This document shows, piece after piece, positions 31,511-41,048 of a stretch of 64,000 bases of DNA. A program made the translations under genes and the position numbers. Positions within the stretch are counted from its first letter, which is position 1. Every line of letters starts with the position of its first letter. The DNA is from Vulcanisaeta distributa JCM 11216. GTDB taxonomy: Archaea; Thermoproteota; Thermoprotei; Thermoproteales; Thermocladiaceae. The notes under the pieces are model-generated. The model saw only the letters and a program-made list of their open reading frames with translations, searched no databases and was not told where the DNA came from. The stretch covers positions 62,001 to 126,000 of the forward strand of contig NZ_BBBI01000001.1 in NCBI RefSeq assembly GCF_001315985.1. Reading direction: 5' to 3'.

Positions 31511-33182
31511 ATGAGCACACAGCAGTATGACTATCAGTTAACGCTGGACAAGCTGATACGCAAGGCAGCGCTGATATACCCAGACGTCGAGATAGTGCAC
31601 GCGCCACCCGGAGGCCCAATAATTAGATCAAACTACGCCAAGGAATGGGACAGAATACAGAGACTTGGTTCCGTACTTGAGGAATTAGGTGCGAGCCCAG
31701 GCGAGCCTGGTAAGTTCGGTAGTAAGGTTGCGGTGCTTGATTGGAACACGATTAGGCACTTCGAGCTTTACTACGGAGTGCCAATGTACGGTGCAGTACT
31801 TCATACGGTGAATGTACTTCTCGCGCCTGAGGACATAATATACACACTGCTCCAGGCCCAGGATGATATGTTATTCATTAATGAGGACTTCATACCACTC
31901 GCAAGGGTTGCAACCTCACTCGTGAAGTCCATAAAGAAGGTGGTGATAATGAGTGACAAGCCGGAGCACGAGGAGATATCTTTCGATGGAGTTGAGGTTT
32001 ATTGGTACGAGGACCTCATCAGGGACGCGAGGCCCTACAACTTCCCAGAACTCAGTGAGAATACCGTAGCCACCATGATGTTCACCTCAGGAACAACAGG
32101 CAGGCCAAAGGGCACCTACTTCACACATAGGCAGTTGGTACTACACGCAATGTCAGTCGCCCTATCACTATCCGCGCCACCAATTAACGCCAACATATAT
32201 GACGTAGCAATGCCCCCCCTCGTACCCATGTTCCACGTACATGCCTGGGGACTACCGTACATAGCCACCCTGGTCGGCATCAAGCAGGTATACCCAGGGC
32301 GCTTCGACTGGGGGGGCTGGATACTGAAGTTAATCAAGGAAGAGGGTGTTACAATAACCAATGGAGTACCAACAATACTATACAACATACTCTATCACCC
32401 AGACTCGCCAAAATACGACCTAAGAGGTCTAAAGTTCGTAATAGGGGGCTCAGCACTACCCAGAGGGCTCCTTGAGGAGGCAAACAGGAGGGGCATACAC
32501 GTGTCCAGGGCTTCGGCCTAACAGAGACCGCGCCAGTAATACTACTAACAATGGAGAAACCAAAGATGAAGGACTGGCCCGAGGACAGGAAGAGAGATAT
32601 CATACTAAGCGCCGGCCTACCAATACCTCTCGTGGACATCAGGATCGTTGATGAGCAGGGTAGGGACGTTCCAATGGATGGTAAGACCATGGGTGAACTG
32701 GTGGTTAGGGCCCCCCCGTGGATAACCAGGGAATACCTAAATGACCCAGAAAAAACCAGCAAGGCTTGGCGCGATGGCTGGTTCCACACCGATGACATAG
32801 CCGTTTGGGACAGCGAAGGCTATGTATGGATCATGGACAGGGCAAAAGACGTAATCAAGAGTGGCGGCGAGTGGATATCAAGCACGAGACTCGAGGACTT
32901 AATAAGCACACACCCAGCGGTTTACGAAGTGGCGGTTATTGGAGCCCCCCATCCAAAGTGGGGGGGTGAGAGGCCCGTGGCAATTGTAGTGCCTAAACCC
33001 GGTCAGAAGGTTACGGAGGACGAGATAAAGAATTACTTAATGAGCTTAGTTAATGAGGCAAGATGCCCAAGTGGTGGATACCAGATAAAGTGATAATCGT
33101 TGATTCCGAACTGCCAAAGACAAGCACTGGGAAGGTTGATAAGAAGGTACTTAGGGAGAGATTTCAAATAAGTCTTGGTTGA
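31511..33182 (+). CDS. Acyl-CoA synthetase (AMP-forming)
   Basis: Activates a fatty or other carboxylic acid to its CoA thioester. ANL-superfamily motifs: P-loop TSGTTGRPKG near residue 198, GxG-like LTET region (frame broken at about 32510, reading GLTETAPV), the hinge DRAKDVIKSGGEWIS and the C-terminal lysine in PKTSTGKVDKK. Medium/long-chain type by overall pattern. Pieces 31511-32521, 32551-33093 and a tail to 33182; about 556 residues joined. It opens the lipid-metabolism region of the window; a CTATAAT box near 31485-31491 may be its promoter. Confidence 0.88.
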
Positions 33183-33227
33183 TAATTACCAAATCCTTAT
33201 TAAATACTAAAGCTAGCTCATCAAAAT

Positions 33228-33812
33228 ATGGAGGTTTACATAATAAAGAGCATGTCAAACAGTTATCTAACGAGCGACGGCGTACTCATAGACGCCGGCG
33301 CAAGGGTTACCGACATAACTAAGGTGGCTAGGGAACATGGCATTGACATCAAGTACCTATTCATAACGCATTATCACGTTGACCACACCAGGTATGCCCA
33401 CGAAATCGTTAAGGCCCTTAACTGCAAGGTTGTTGCGTCAATACCTGAATCCAGTATCATTGAGGGTAAGGAAAAACCCAAGACCACAAGCCTTCTTCAA
33501 TCAATTATATCAATCTTCATGAGAATAAAACCCGTGAGTGTGGATATTAAGGTTAATGACGGCGACATTATCGAGGGCTATAAGGCAATATACGCACCTG
33601 GCCACACGCCCGGTAGCACCGCCTACTTCAAGGACGGTATACTATTCAGTGGGGGGGACGCAATTGTTGAGCATGGCGGAAAACCAGCACCACCGCCGAG
33701 GGAATTCACGATAAATATGGAGGAGGCCATGAGAAGTATGGATAAGCTACTTAGCCTAAGGCCAAGGATTATTTATCCAGGGCACGGAAAGCCAATAAGC
33801 TTAAGTACTTAG
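33228..33812 (+). CDS. Metallo-beta-lactamase-fold hydrolase
   Basis: Intact 194-residue hydrolase with the zinc motif THYHVDHTRYAHE (HxHxDH) near residue 48, GHTPGS near residue 128 and a terminal PGHGKP. This is a glyoxalase II-like member, often a thioesterase or lactonase; next to an acyl-CoA ligase a thioester substrate is plausible but unproven. Transcribed separately (CTTATTAAATAC box upstream). Its end overlaps the convergent amidohydrolase by 12 bases. Confidence 0.8.
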   Translation: MEVYIIKSMSNSYLTSDGVLIDAGARVTDITKVAREHGIDIKYLFITHYHVDHTRYAHEIVKALNCKVVASIPESSIIEGKEKPKTTSLLQSIISIFMRIKPVSVDIKVNDGDIIEGYKAIYAPGHTPGSTAYFKDGILFSGGDAIVEHGGKPAPPPREFTINMEEAMRSMDKLLSLRPRIIYPGHGKPISLST

Positions 33813-34732
33813 GTTCTCATTAATCCTAAAGCCATGGTACTTAAACAACTCAATTGCGTTATTCATCATGATCATCTCCTTATCGATATTATCAACCTCA
33901 TCACTACCATCAACACACTTAACATCACCAACTAAATCCCTAAACCTCCTATACGGATAACCACTACCAAACAATATCCTCTCCGGACCCAGGGTATTCA
34001 AAACGGGCTTCGCCGACTCATCATTAAACAGGTAGCAATTAATCCCCGGCGTACTTAGGTACGTATTATCATACTTCTCATCACCCTAAGAACCTCCCTA
34101 ACCCAAAGGCTAAACCTCTCGGGTGGCGTCCCAAGGCCATTAATGACCATGTAAGGCCTATACTCGTCAAGGACCTCAGCAAGGTTCTTAGGCATCACAT
34201 GCGTAATTATCCTCTCATCAACATCCTTAGGCATCCCCAAGTGCATCACAATCAAAACATTATTCTTCTCCGCATACTCCATCAACTGCTTAAACGCTGG
34301 ACTTGTGGCCGGGTTAAAGAATTGAAGCGTTGGAGAGACAAACACGCCCCTAAGGCCCAGGTGCTCCAACTCCTTAATCTTCTGCTTAACATACTTACTA
34401 CCAAAGCTTGGGTTAATACTCGAGAAAGGTATGAAGAAATCACTAACACCCTCCTTAAAAACCTCATACCAAAGCTTCATATTATCAATCATGTACTCAG
34501 GCCACTTATTAACCAAGTCATAAACCTCCCTAACCACGGACTTAACATCAACATACATGCCCAAGTCCCTACCTAATCTATATAGACCATTAAGGGTTAA
34601 GCTAAGTGTTGGGTCAACATCAATCGGGTATAGTACGGATGCAACGGCACCAACACGATGAAGCCTCTCCCTTAATACCCAAAGCTCTGCACCAGGATGA
34701 ACATGGAAATCAATAAAGTAATTACCCAGCAT
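33801..34732 (-). CDS. Amidohydrolase family 2 (TIM-barrel metal hydrolase)
   Basis: Starts with the metal motif DFHVHPG, has VMHLGMP (His ligand) near residue 175 and, after a frame break at about 34060, the late GSGYPYRRF segment where family members carry a metal-ligand Asp/Gly. Joined pieces 34055-34732 and 33801-34001 give about 310 residues. Members hydrolyse or decarboxylate aromatic and 2-hydroxy acids (ACMSD-like). A TTTTTAAAT box precedes the ATG at 34732. Substrate unknown. Confidence 0.75.
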
Positions 34733-34837
34733 TAATAATCTCTATATTACTGGGATTTAAAAATTATTCGCTAATATTTTAATCTATAGATGCAAATTCA
34801 ATTACTTAATCCAAGTATTTTTACATAAATCAAACGA

Positions 34838-35628
34838 TCAAGAACCAGTGAACCTCGGCCTCCTCCTCTCAAGGAAGGCACTAACACCCTCAACAAAATC
34901 ATGAGTATTACCCAACTCACCCTGCAACCTAGCCTCAACAGCCAGGAACTGATCAAGGTCCTTAAACAACGCCTCATTAATCAACCTCTTACCATACGAA
35001 TAAGCCTGAATGGACCCTGAACAAGTTCGTTAGCAAACCTCAAGGCCTCACCTAATGGATCATCAACAACCTTAACAAGGCCCATGGCCTCCGCCTCCTC
35101 AGCCGTAAACTCACCACCAATAAGCAAATACCTAAGCGCCCTAGCACCAACCAACCTAGCCATCATAAGCGTCAACCCAGTATCAGGAACAATACCAAGA
35201 TTCTGAAAAGCCAAAACAAACCTAGCATTCCTAGAGGCAAAGGCGAAGTCACAAGCCACGGCAAGGCTAATACCAGCCCCCCGCAGCCACACCATTAACA
35301 GCCGCAATAAACAACTTATCACTAAACCTAATCTCCCTAAGAATCAAGTGAAATGAATCCCTAAGCTCACCCTCAAGATCCACAGCCCCCCCAGGACCAC
35401 TGGCTTAACGGAAATCTCAGCACCAGACGAGAAGGCCCTACCAGCACCCGTCAATACCCCCCCAACCCTCTTACCCGGGTCAGCATTAAACCTACGCAGC
35501 GCATCAAGCAACTCAGCCCTAAGCTCAGGCCCCCCCAGGGCATTCAACTTATCAGGCCTATTAAGCGTGAAAACCGTTACAGGACCCCCCCTATCATCAA
35601 CAATCACGTACCTATACATAACAACCAC
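34838..35628 (-). CDS. Enoyl-CoA hydratase/isomerase family protein
   Basis: Crotonase fold: [17 protein letters not shown] at the N-terminus (an extra Gly from a C7 run), the oxyanion region [11 protein letters not shown], the internal [18 protein letters not shown] and [11 protein letters not shown]. The canonical first glutamate region appears weak. Pieces 35344-35628 and 34981-35322, plus a C-terminal stretch in another frame ending RRPRFTGS at 34838; about 263 residues joined. It follows the Zn-ribbon and thiolase genes on the same strand, presumably one operon for beta-oxidation-type chemistry. Confidence 0.82.
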
Positions 35629-36177
35629 CTACTGCTCCACAGGCACAAACTCATACGTCAAGTAACCCTCAGGCTCCCTCCTAACAACCTGAAGCCTAAC
35701 CCTCATACCAACCCTAACCCTCTTTGGATCATCAACCCTCAACCAAGCCAACACATTAAAGCCCTCCCTCATCCTAGCAATAGCCACCACATAATCCGGG
35801 TAATGCGAGTACGTCAAGGGCTTCGTATTTATCACAGTATACGTCAACAACTCACCCTCACCACTAACCTCAACCCAATCCATATCACTGGCCTTGCAAT
35901 ACGGGCAATCAGCCTGAGGCGGGAAGTAATACCTACCACACCTCCTACACCTCGTTGCATACACCTTACCCTCCCTCAAGCCCTCGAAGAACCTCTTAAT
36001 CCTCTCAACACTAATCGAAAACCTAAGCCTCATCTCCCTAACATCATACCACAGACTATACTGACCCTTCTCATCAGGCGCTATGGGCAGTCCCGTGGCC
36101 TTGACAACCTCATTCAACTGCTTAATAGACTGCCTCCAAAACTCCTCATACCTAGCCTCCAGGGACATCACCATCAC
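35629..36177 (-). CDS. DUF35 Zn-ribbon / OB-fold protein, thiolase partner
   Basis: Intact 182-residue protein with a rubredoxin-like zinc ribbon CRRCGRYYFPPQADCPYC near residue 77, followed by an OB-fold domain (LLTYTVINTKPLTY, NVLAWLRVDDP). Such proteins bind archaeal acetoacetyl-CoA thiolases and in methanogens bridge thiolase and HMG-CoA synthase. It overlaps the thiolase gene by 4 bases, supporting a complex with it. N-terminal helices (residues 1-70) form the docking part seen in long members. Confidence 0.88.
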   Translation of the reverse strand: MMVMSLEARYEEFWRQSIKQLNEVVKATGLPIAPDEKGQYSLWYDVREMRLRFSISVERIKRFFEGLREGKVYATRCRRCGRYYFPPQADCPYCKASDMDWVEVSGEGELLTYTVINTKPLTYSHYPDYVVAIARMREGFNVLAWLRVDDPKRVRVGMRVRLQVVRREPEGYLTYEFVPVEQ

Positions 36178-37401
36178 CTCTTGGGCTTCACCCTCGGCGA
36201 ACCATCCTTATCCAGCGAATAAATAGTTACATAGGCATAATGACCAGTACCACCGACATTATGCGCCAAAGCCCAACCAGTATAGATATCAGCCTGCCTA
36301 TCCCTAGGCTCAACACCCTGCCTCAACTGCTTAGTCATCTCGACAGCCATGCTCGTGCCCGTGGCACCGATAGGATGGCCTTTTGCTTTTAGTCCACCGT
36401 CTAAATTAACAGGTATCAAACCGCCTTTATATGTTTGCTCATTTCTAACTAGTTGTATGCCCATGCCTCTTTCTACAAAGCCCAGGTCTTCGTATGCCAT
36501 GACTTCGGCTATTGTGAAGCAGTCATGTACATCGGCGACGTCGAAGTATTTCCAAGTATCTTTGTGTTCGATACCTATTCTCTTGAATGCTTGTTCGGCT
36601 GCTTGGTAGGCCGCGTCTAGTCCTATGAAGTCTGGTCTCTTGCTTAGGTTTGCGGTGCCTGTGGCCACACCTACGGACCTGATCCACACTGGTGTGTCTG
36701 TTATTTTCCTGGCCAGTCCTCACTGGCTAGTATGACGGCGGCTGCCCCCCCGTCTGTTATTGGGCTTGAGTCGTAGAGTTTGATTGGCCATGCTACGTAC
36801 CTTGACTTGAGGCATTGGTCGATGGTTATCCTCAAGCCGTAGAATTGGGCCTTTGGGTTTATTGAGCCGTAGTAATGATTCTTAACGGCTACCCTGCAGA
36901 AGTCCTCCTCGGTTGCCCCCCCGAACCTGTTCATGTATGCGGTCATGTAGAGTGCGTAGTAGCCTGGGAACGTTAGTCCGAAGTTTTCGAATTCCCAGAA
37001 GTAGTTGCCTGCCCTGCCTATGAATTCGACTACCGTGGGTGTTGGTGATTCGTACATCTTTTCCACGCCTATTGCCATGGCTATGTCCGCCATCCCCCCC
37101 GAGGCCACTGCTAGGTAGGCATTGTAGAGCGCGGCGCTTCCCGTGGCGCAGGCTGCCTCGACCCTCATCGTGCCCCCCCTGGGCTTAGTCCGCAGTATTC
37201 GCCTACGACTACTGCGGGTAGTGACTCGGCGCTCCAGCCGCCGGCGTTGCCCACTACGAAGTATTGTATGTCCTTTTGGTCAAGCCTTGCATCATCAAGG
37301 GCCTCTTTGACGGCCTCCCAGGCAAGTTCCCCCCCTATTGTTGTGTCTGTTCTTCGTCCGAACTTGGCGTGGCCTATCCCGACCACCGCAACGTTTCTCA
37401 T
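36174..37401 (-). CDS. Acetyl-CoA C-acyltransferase, SCPx-type thiolase
   Basis: Thiolase superfamily enzyme that makes or cleaves 3-ketoacyl-CoA. It starts VAVVGIGHAKFG, has the nucleophile Cys in EAACATGSAA near residue 84, the substrate-loop ITDGGAAAVILASED, and the catalytic HPIGATGTSM near residue 330. The pattern matches archaeal and SCPx-type thiolases rather than the bacterial FadA group. Three pieces (37165-37401, 36701-37168, 36174-36689) with breaks near the C7 run 37173-37179 and at 36700; about 409 residues joined. First gene of the minus-strand lipid operon. Confidence 0.9.
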
Positions 37402-37511
37402 AGTTCCCAGTATTTCTTGGGAATGCTTTAAATAATAATGCCTCTCTGTTCACTATTGCTTGGTTATTATCACTATATTCATTATATATGGCATTGACGC
37501 GGATAATTTGA

Positions 37512-37534
37512 ATAAATTGAAATCGCACTTAAGA
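37512..37534 (+). promoter_or_regulatory. Lipid-gene promoter element, variant copy
   Basis: ATAAATTGAAA (two mismatches to the ATAAATAGCAA element found at three other lipid genes), a 6-base spacer, then TTAAGA. The TATA part begins 26 bases before ATG 37555. Confidence 0.45.
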
Positions 37535-37554
37535 ACTTAACCAAGTTTCGAAGT

Positions 37555-39564
37555 ATGATGAGTACACAAATCAAGAGGGTCGCGGTGATAGGATCAGGTA
37601 CTATGGGTCACGGTATAGCGGAGGTGTCCGCCCTGGCTGGTTATGAGGTTGTGATGGTCGATGTGTCGCAGGACCTACTAAACAAGGCCTTGGAGAGGAT
37701 TAAGTGGAGTCTCGATAAACTGGCTGAGAGGGGGGGTACGATTAGTAAGGAGAAGGTTGGTGAGGTCATGGGTAGAATAAAGACTTCGTTGTCTGTTGCT
37801 GAGGCTGTTAAGAATGCTGACCTAATGATTGAGGCGGTGCCGGAGAATATTGACCTTAAGAAGCAGGTATTCTCTGAGGCGGATGCAAATGCGCCTCCGC
37901 ATGCGATACTGGCCACGAACACGAGTAGTTTGCCGATAACCGAGATTGCAAGTGCCACGAAGAGGCCTGAGAGGGTTGTTGGTATTCACTTCTTTAATCC
38001 GCCGGTCCTGATGCCCCCCCTTGTTGAGGTTATTAAGGGTGCGCAGACTAGTGATGAGGTTGCCAAGAGGGCCTATGACTTCGTTAAGAGCTTGGTAAGG
38101 AGCCGATAATGGTTAATAAGGACGTGCCCGGATTCGTCGTGAATAGGATTTTAGTTGCTCTAAACTCGGCCGCGTGTTTATTGGTTGCTAATAATGTTTA
38201 TTCAATTGTTGAGGTGGATTCAGCCGTTAAGTACAGGGCTGGTTTGCCCATGGGTATTTTTGAGCTTCAGGACTTCACGGGGGGGATAGACGTTGGTTAC
38301 CTGGTTGGTTTTGCGGTTGCTGTTAGGGACCCAATGCTTAGGGTCCCATGTCCATTGATTGAGGAGTTATATAAGAAGGGTTGGCTTGGTCAGAAGAGTG
38401 GCCGTGGTTTCTATGAGTATAAGGGTGGCCCGTACGAGAGGGCTAACATACCCAGGGAGGCTGGTGAGAAGGTTGACCTGGTGCTGATTTTTGCTCCGGC
38501 GATTAACATGGCGGCTTGGTTGCTTAGGGAGGGTATAGCGAGTAGGGAGGATATTGATAAGGGCGTTAAGATGGGCCTTGGTTGGCCGAAGGGCGTATTT
38601 GAGTATGCTGATGAGTTTGGCATTGATAAGGTTGTTGAGGCCCTAAACCAGTTGTACTCCAAGTATAATTATGACCTGTTCAAGCCAGATCCACTGCTCA
38701 CGCAGATGGTTCAGGAGGGTAAGCTCGGGCAGAAGAGTGGCAGGGGGGCTTTTATGACTATGGCGCTACTGGCGTGACGGAGTTCAAGGAGATAATACTC
38801 AAGAGGGAGCCGCCGCTTGCCTGGATAATACTCAATAGGCCGCATAGGCTTAATACCTTAACCCTGACGATGCTTGATGAGGTCAGTAAGGCTCTTGATA
38901 TGCTTTGGGATGATAGGGATGTTAGGGTCGTGATAATAAGGGGGGGTGCTGGTGATAGGGCTTTCTCGGCCGGTGCTGATGTGACTTCATTCCAAGGCCC
39001 GCTTCACACCTACTACTTCTTCATTTATAATAGGAAGTTCCAGGAGGCTGTGAGTAAGATTGAGAGGTTCCCCAAGCCCGTGATAGCTGCAATAGATGGT
39101 TACGCCCTTGGCGGTGGTTTGGAGATTGCCATGGCCTGCGACTTCAGGATAGCCACGGATAGGTCTGAGCTTGGTCAGCCTGAGATTAACCTGGGCATAA
39201 TACCGGGTGCAGGAGGCACGCAGAGGTTGATTAGGTATGTTGGCCTTGGTAGGGCTAAGGAGTTGATAATGTTTGGTGATAGGATTAAGGCTGATGAGGC
39301 GTATAGGATTGGCCTTGTTAATAGGGTTGTGCCTAGGGAGAAGTTTGAGGATGAGGTTAGGTCATTTGCGCTGAGGCTTGCCCAGGGTCCACCAATAGCG
39401 CTGACCTACGCGAAGTATGCCGTGAACTTTGGGACGCAGGTGCCTGTTGACATTGGCTGATGCTTGAGGCCGCCTTCTTCAGTATGGCGGTTAACACTAA
39501 GGATGCTCAGGAGGGCGTCATGGCCTTCGCCATGAGGAGGAGGCCCGAGTTCAAGGGTGAGTGA
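37555..39564 (+). CDS. Fused 3-hydroxyacyl-CoA dehydrogenase / enoyl-CoA hydratase
   Basis: Bifunctional protein: an N-terminal NAD domain (VIGSGTMGHGIAE; ATNTSSLPITEIA; HFFNPPVLMPLVEV), two C-terminal dehydrogenase repeats (each with GQKSGRGFYEY-like ends), then a crotonase domain (AFSAGADV, ALGGGLEIAMACDFRIA, NLGIIPGAGGTQRL). Breaks near 38105, the G6 run 38743-38748 and 39455 give several apparent ORFs; reading 38743-38748 as four G makes the two halves continuous (GRGFYDYGATGVTEF). Total about 670 residues, the size of the crenarchaeal crotonyl-CoA hydratase/3-hydroxybutyryl-CoA dehydrogenase used in the 4-hydroxybutyrate carbon-fixation cycles. It may equally serve beta-oxidation. Confidence 0.87.
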
Positions 39565-39575
39565 TCATATATAGT

Positions 39576-39598
39576 ATAAATAGCAACATTACTTAAAA
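39576..39598 (+). promoter_or_regulatory. Lipid-gene promoter element upstream of SCP2 gene
   Basis: ATAAATAGCAA, spacer CATTAC, then TTAAAA. The TATA part begins 33 bases before ATG 39626; the C8 run between them may be over-long. The same element with the same spacing occurs at 44630 and 45944. Confidence 0.6.
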
Positions 39599-39625
39599 CA
39601 ACCCCCCCCTTATTATTCTCATAGT

Positions 39626-39967
39626 ATGTCAGAGGATCCCTTTGAACTACTAAACTCAATGACCCAGCAGGCACTACCAAAAATAGCCAGCAAGGTTTCT
39701 GGTCCTGTGAAGGTGTTTCAATTTACTGGGGAGGGTTATGAACCGTTCTATGTAGAGGTTGGTGGAGGCACCGTAAAGCTTACTAAGGGTACTCACAAGT
39801 CACCAACTGCCACGATACAGGTGAATAAGGATAACCTGTTGAAGATGATTAAGGGGGGGCAGCTCGATGCCATGCAGGCCTACTTCTCAGGTGCCATTAA
39901 GGTAATGGGTAATATAATGGATGCCGCGTCGCTCATAGACATAATAAACACTGCACGTAGGTCATGA
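39626..39967 (+). CDS. SCP2 sterol-carrier domain protein
   Basis: 113 residues, intact. A single SCP2 fold: VKVFQFTGEGYEPFYVEV, KSPTATIQVNKDNLLKMIKG, and the C-terminal QLDAMQAYFSGAIKVMGNIM stretch typical of the family. SCP2 domains bind lipids and fatty acyl-CoA. In animals SCP2 is fused to a thiolase (SCPx); here the thiolase is a separate gene 2 kb away, so a substrate-presenting role is plausible (inference). No signal peptide. A second SCP2-like gene is at 44019. Confidence 0.85.
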   Translation: MSEDPFELLNSMTQQALPKIASKVSGPVKVFQFTGEGYEPFYVEVGGGTVKLTKGTHKSPTATIQVNKDNLLKMIKGGQLDAMQAYFSGAIKVMGNIMDAASLIDIINTARRS

Positions 39968-40079
39968 TAAATAAGCAGAATCTATAAACTTAAATTTACT
40001 TAAAATCATTTGGTTTCCTGGTTTCTATATGATATATATAATGAGCATTTAATTACTGACCCAGGGATTAAGTGGTTAT

Positions 40080-41048
40080 ATGAGGATCCTAGTTACAGTG
40101 CCACTCACGGACAGACGTTGGTCCTCAGGCCATGAAAATGCTCAGTGAGGTTGGTGAGGTTGATGTTAAGCCCGTGACCACTGGGCAATTAAAGGAGATC
40201 ATTGGTGATTACGATGCGGTAATTATCAGTGTTTGGCATAGGATTACTCGGGATATTATTGATGCCGGCAGGAATCTTAAGGTCATTGGTACGGCGTCCG
40301 TGGGCACCGACCACATTGATGTCGAGTATGCCGAGAGTAGGGGCATCAAGGTCGTTAGTGCTGCCGGTGCGTCGACCTATAGCGTTGCGGAGTTCACCTT
40401 CGGCCTATTGCTAATGATGGTTAAGAGGATTCCCGAGAACATGGATAGGGTTAGGGGGGTGGTGAGTGGGGGGGTTCCTTGTTAACGCCTGGTATTGAGT
40501 TGTTTGGTAAGACGCTTGGTGTTATTGGCTTTGGTAGGATTGGTTCCTACGTGGCTTCAATAGCCAATGCCTTTAGAATGAGGGTTTTGGGTTATGACCC
40601 GTTTGTGGATAGGGAGAGGTTCATTGAGGTTAATGCCGTTAGGGTCGAGAGCCTTGATGACTTGCTTAGGCAGTCTGACTTCATAACAATACATACGTCA
40701 TTGACCAGGGAGAGCAAGGGCTTAATTGGTAGGAGGGAGGTTGGGCTTATGAGGGATGGCGTGTTCATTGTTAATACGGCCAGGGGGGGTGAGGTGGTTG
40801 ATGAGAATGCAATCCTCGAGGGTTTAAGGAGCGGCAAGATAGCTGGGTATGCGACGGATGTACTCACCGGTGAACCACCAACCGAGGAATCATCGCCATT
40901 GCTGAGGGCATTTAAGAGACGTGAGGTCACTAATCTATTTGTGACTAGCCACATTGCTGGGGGGGTAACGCGGGAGTCCGTTAAGAGGTATACCCTGTAC
41001 GTTGTGAGGGGGGGCGTTAGGGATGCATTAATGCTGCTTAGGAGGTGA
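40080..41048 (+). CDS. D-isomer-specific 2-hydroxyacid dehydrogenase
   Basis: NAD-dependent dehydrogenase related to 3-phosphoglycerate and glyoxylate reductases. Substrate-domain motif IGTASVGTDHIDV, nucleotide loop GVIGFGRIGSYVA, catalytic Arg region NTARGGEVVDE (one Gly too many at a G7 run) and the His in SHIAGG. Pieces 40132-40485 and 40479-41048, plus a short N-terminus in another frame from ATG 40080 (MRILVTVP); about 323 residues. It overlaps the ThDP enzyme gene by 4 bases, so the two probably act together on a 2-hydroxy- or 2-oxo-acid. No ACT domain, so a serine-pathway role is not indicated. Confidence 0.85.
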
